A DNA stretch of 64,000 nucleotides from Anaspis maculata (taxonomy: Eukaryota; Arthropoda; Insecta; Coleoptera; Scraptiidae), in contig OX421968.1 in assembly GCA_949128115.1 (NCBI GenBank), positions 28,256,377 to 28,320,376 on the forward strand, read 5' to 3'. The stretch's first letter is position 1. Each line of letters begins with the position of its first letter. The translations under genes and the position numbers were made by a program. The notes under the pieces were generated by a model, which was not told the origin of the DNA, did no database searches, and saw only the letters and a program-made list of their open reading frames with translations. Below, piece by piece: positions 62,577 to 64,000 of this stretch.

Positions 62577-62848
62577 AACCCAGTCGGTAGCACGGTGAGC
62601 TCGGCCCCGCTTTCGAAAGCGAGGATCCCAGGTTCAAATCCGCACTGGGCCAGATGGACTTTTTCACGCGTCCCTTAGTACTGGGGCATCTACTATCGTG
62701 CGGTGATGCCCCGGAAAGGGGGATGAAACGAGAAAGCCATCGAAACAAAACCCCACTGATGAATCCCACACTGATCCAAAGATGTAAATCTTACAGTACG
62801 GAAAAAACCTGCTAATAACCTAGTAGTTGATGCAGGGCAAAAAAAAAA
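62577..62848 (+). mobile_element. tRNA-derived SINE with 10-bp TSD
   Basis: The tRNA-like head (62577-62655) has GTAGCACGGTGAGC (A-box-like), GCTTTCGAAAGC (anticodon-arm hairpin) and B-box GGTTCAAATCC. CCCAGT near its start pairs with ACTGGG near its end. A body and an A-rich tail follow. ACTTGTATTC flanks it at 62567-62576 and again beginning at 62848 (the last A of the tail) as a target duplication. A body relative lies at 14521. Confidence 0.9.
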
Positions 62849-63209
62849 CTTGTATTCGCCATATTTTTCAATTTTTGCACTTCACATTCTTTACTTATAT
62901 CTACTACTATACAGGTGTTCCAGGTTTTAGTAGAAAAATTTTCAGGGTCGATAGAGAATCAAAAAAGAAGATGACCTGTCCTAAAAACTATATATCTGAA
63001 GCGCATAACAACGGAGCTATAAGTCTTCAAAGCTGAGCAAAAAATTTCATTTTTTCCGTATAACTCTTGAACCATTAGACCGACCGAACCCAAATTTTGC
63101 ACAGATATTCGTCAAATAAATACTAAGCTAGTACTCAGAATGAATCTCTTGAAAATTGTTCAGTGGCGTAGGTGAAAGGGGGTGAGCCCCTTTCTACCCA
63201 GATATTTTC

Positions 63210-64000
63210 GACGCCACTGGATATTTTTGGAAAGTGATCAATTTTTTGGATTTCCTGGTCAATTTTGGAGGGAAAACCTCAATGGTTTTTTCATGATTGG
63301 AGTAACCGTTTTCGAAGTTTTAAGTTTGAATGAACCAAAACACTCAATTAAATCGGCACTTTTGTACCATTCTTTGAAACCAAGACACTTATGGAGCTCC
63401 AAAGATCGCTTAACAAAAAAAAACATTTTGATTTTTTTTTTTTTATAGTTTATTTAACGTCGGCCTATTTCCGCAACGAGGCCTAACACCGACGCCGGTG
63501 AATGCTTTCCTCCACTATACCGGAAATTTTGCCGAACCCCTGTATGTTCCAACACAGGGTAGGGATTTTTAACGACCACCAACATCGCATGGGGTCGGCA
63601 CCATCGTTCGTATTTTACGTGCTATGCGACACACGGCGCGCCTTGCATTTAGCAAGCATTCCAACTAAACCAAGGAGCTTGTTTTCGAGGCCGAAAATCC
63701 GTCCCCGGCGGAGATCGAACCCGCGACCTCTGGAGTGGTAGTTGAACGCGCTAACTAACCACACCACAAGCTCCTCCGAACATTTTGATTCACATATAAT
63801 TTTTCAAATTGCCTTTTGAAATAGAGCGTTCTGGATTGAAAGATCTCGACGGGAAAGGTGCCGATTTAATTGAGTGCTTTTGTTCATTCAAACTGGAATA
63901 TCTCGAGAACGGTTGCTCCAACCATGAAAAAACCACAGAGGTTTTCCCTCAAAAATTGACCGGAAAATCAAAAAAATTGATCATTTTTCTAAAGTATCCA
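63210..64000. repeat. fold-back element cut by window end, SINE in its loop
   Basis: About 63210-63420 is the reverse complement of about 63800-64000, sharing CTCAATTAAATCGGCAC, GGTTTTTTCATG(A/G)TTGGAG and AAAGTGATCAATTTTT. The SINE at 63434-63778 sits between the arms. The right arm continues beyond the window. Confidence 0.82.
63434..63778 (-). mobile_element. tRNA-derived SINE with 12-bp TSD
   Basis: On the minus strand the tRNA-like head (63778 to about 63705) has GTGGTTAGTTAGCGCG (A-box) and GGTTCGATCTC (B-box). The body is shared with 59388-59568, and an A-rich tail lies at 63434-63446. The direct repeat AACATTTTGATT at 63422-63433 and 63779-63790 is the target duplication. It is intact by these criteria. 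Confidence 0.93.

Larger units (their letters stand above)
61945..64000 (+). other. HUWE1 intron (start only, over 2 kb)
   Basis: Begins at the donor GTATTT and runs out of the window. No HECT exon is present. It holds tandem repeats, two SINEs and a palindrome, listed separately. Confidence 0.85.

Noticed and set aside
62577..62655. Candidate tRNA gene (also 54440-54520 and 63705-63778)
   Set aside because: Each tRNA-like segment is followed by a repeat body; two have A-rich tails and target duplications, so these are SINE heads, not functional tRNA genes.

Overview
The window is a piece of an animal (almost certainly arthropod, probably insect) nuclear genome. It is AT-rich, and coding segments are short and bounded by GT/AG splice sites. 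The introns are packed with BEL/Pao, LINE, SINE and hAT-like elements. The exact taxon cannot be fixed from this sequence alone.

Only one host gene is visible: the middle and late part of HUWE1, the giant HECT-type E3 ubiquitin ligase, on the + strand. I placed 13 exons from 11164 to 61944, about 9.8 kb of coding sequence or roughly 3,270 residues. In order they encode the armadillo-like DUF913 region, a conserved middle region, the UBA domain, a UIM-like helix, the WWE domain, a very acidic linker, the DUF4414/UBM ubiquitin-binding repeats, the segment before HECT, and the first residues of HECT. The 5' exons lie before the window and the catalytic HECT exons lie after it. Exon phases agree at all joins, except that the 58174/61050 join works only with a weak polyA-tract acceptor.

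The rest is intron. Region by region: 1-11163 (upstream intron) holds a GC-box tandem-repeat element (784-2172), a composite fold-back element (about 2520-7815) with a 260-nt pure pyrimidine tract, a second fold-back (8134-9213), and a 1.22-kb hAT-like element with an 8-bp target duplication. The 17.8-kb intron 13106-30866 holds SINE and LINE remnants, a recent full-length BEL/Pao retrotransposon antisense to HUWE1 (18236-24435), and a maze of nested palindromes and MITEs (26.6-30.5 kb). The intron 34955-40897 holds a 2.27-kb near-complete palindrome and an inverted, longer copy of the 784-2172 element. The 11.9-kb intron 45956-57831 holds at least seven further fold-backs or MITEs plus LINE and SINE fragments. 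The introns after 58175 hold a TIR element ending against an exon, two SINEs with clear target duplications, and tandem repeats.

I saw no prokaryotic-type system, CRISPR array, rRNA or genuine tRNA gene. The most notable feature is the density of long inverted repeats inside a single transcribed gene. If transcribed with HUWE1 they would give several long double-stranded RNA hairpins. One dispersed inverted-repeat pair also brackets six HUWE1 exons.
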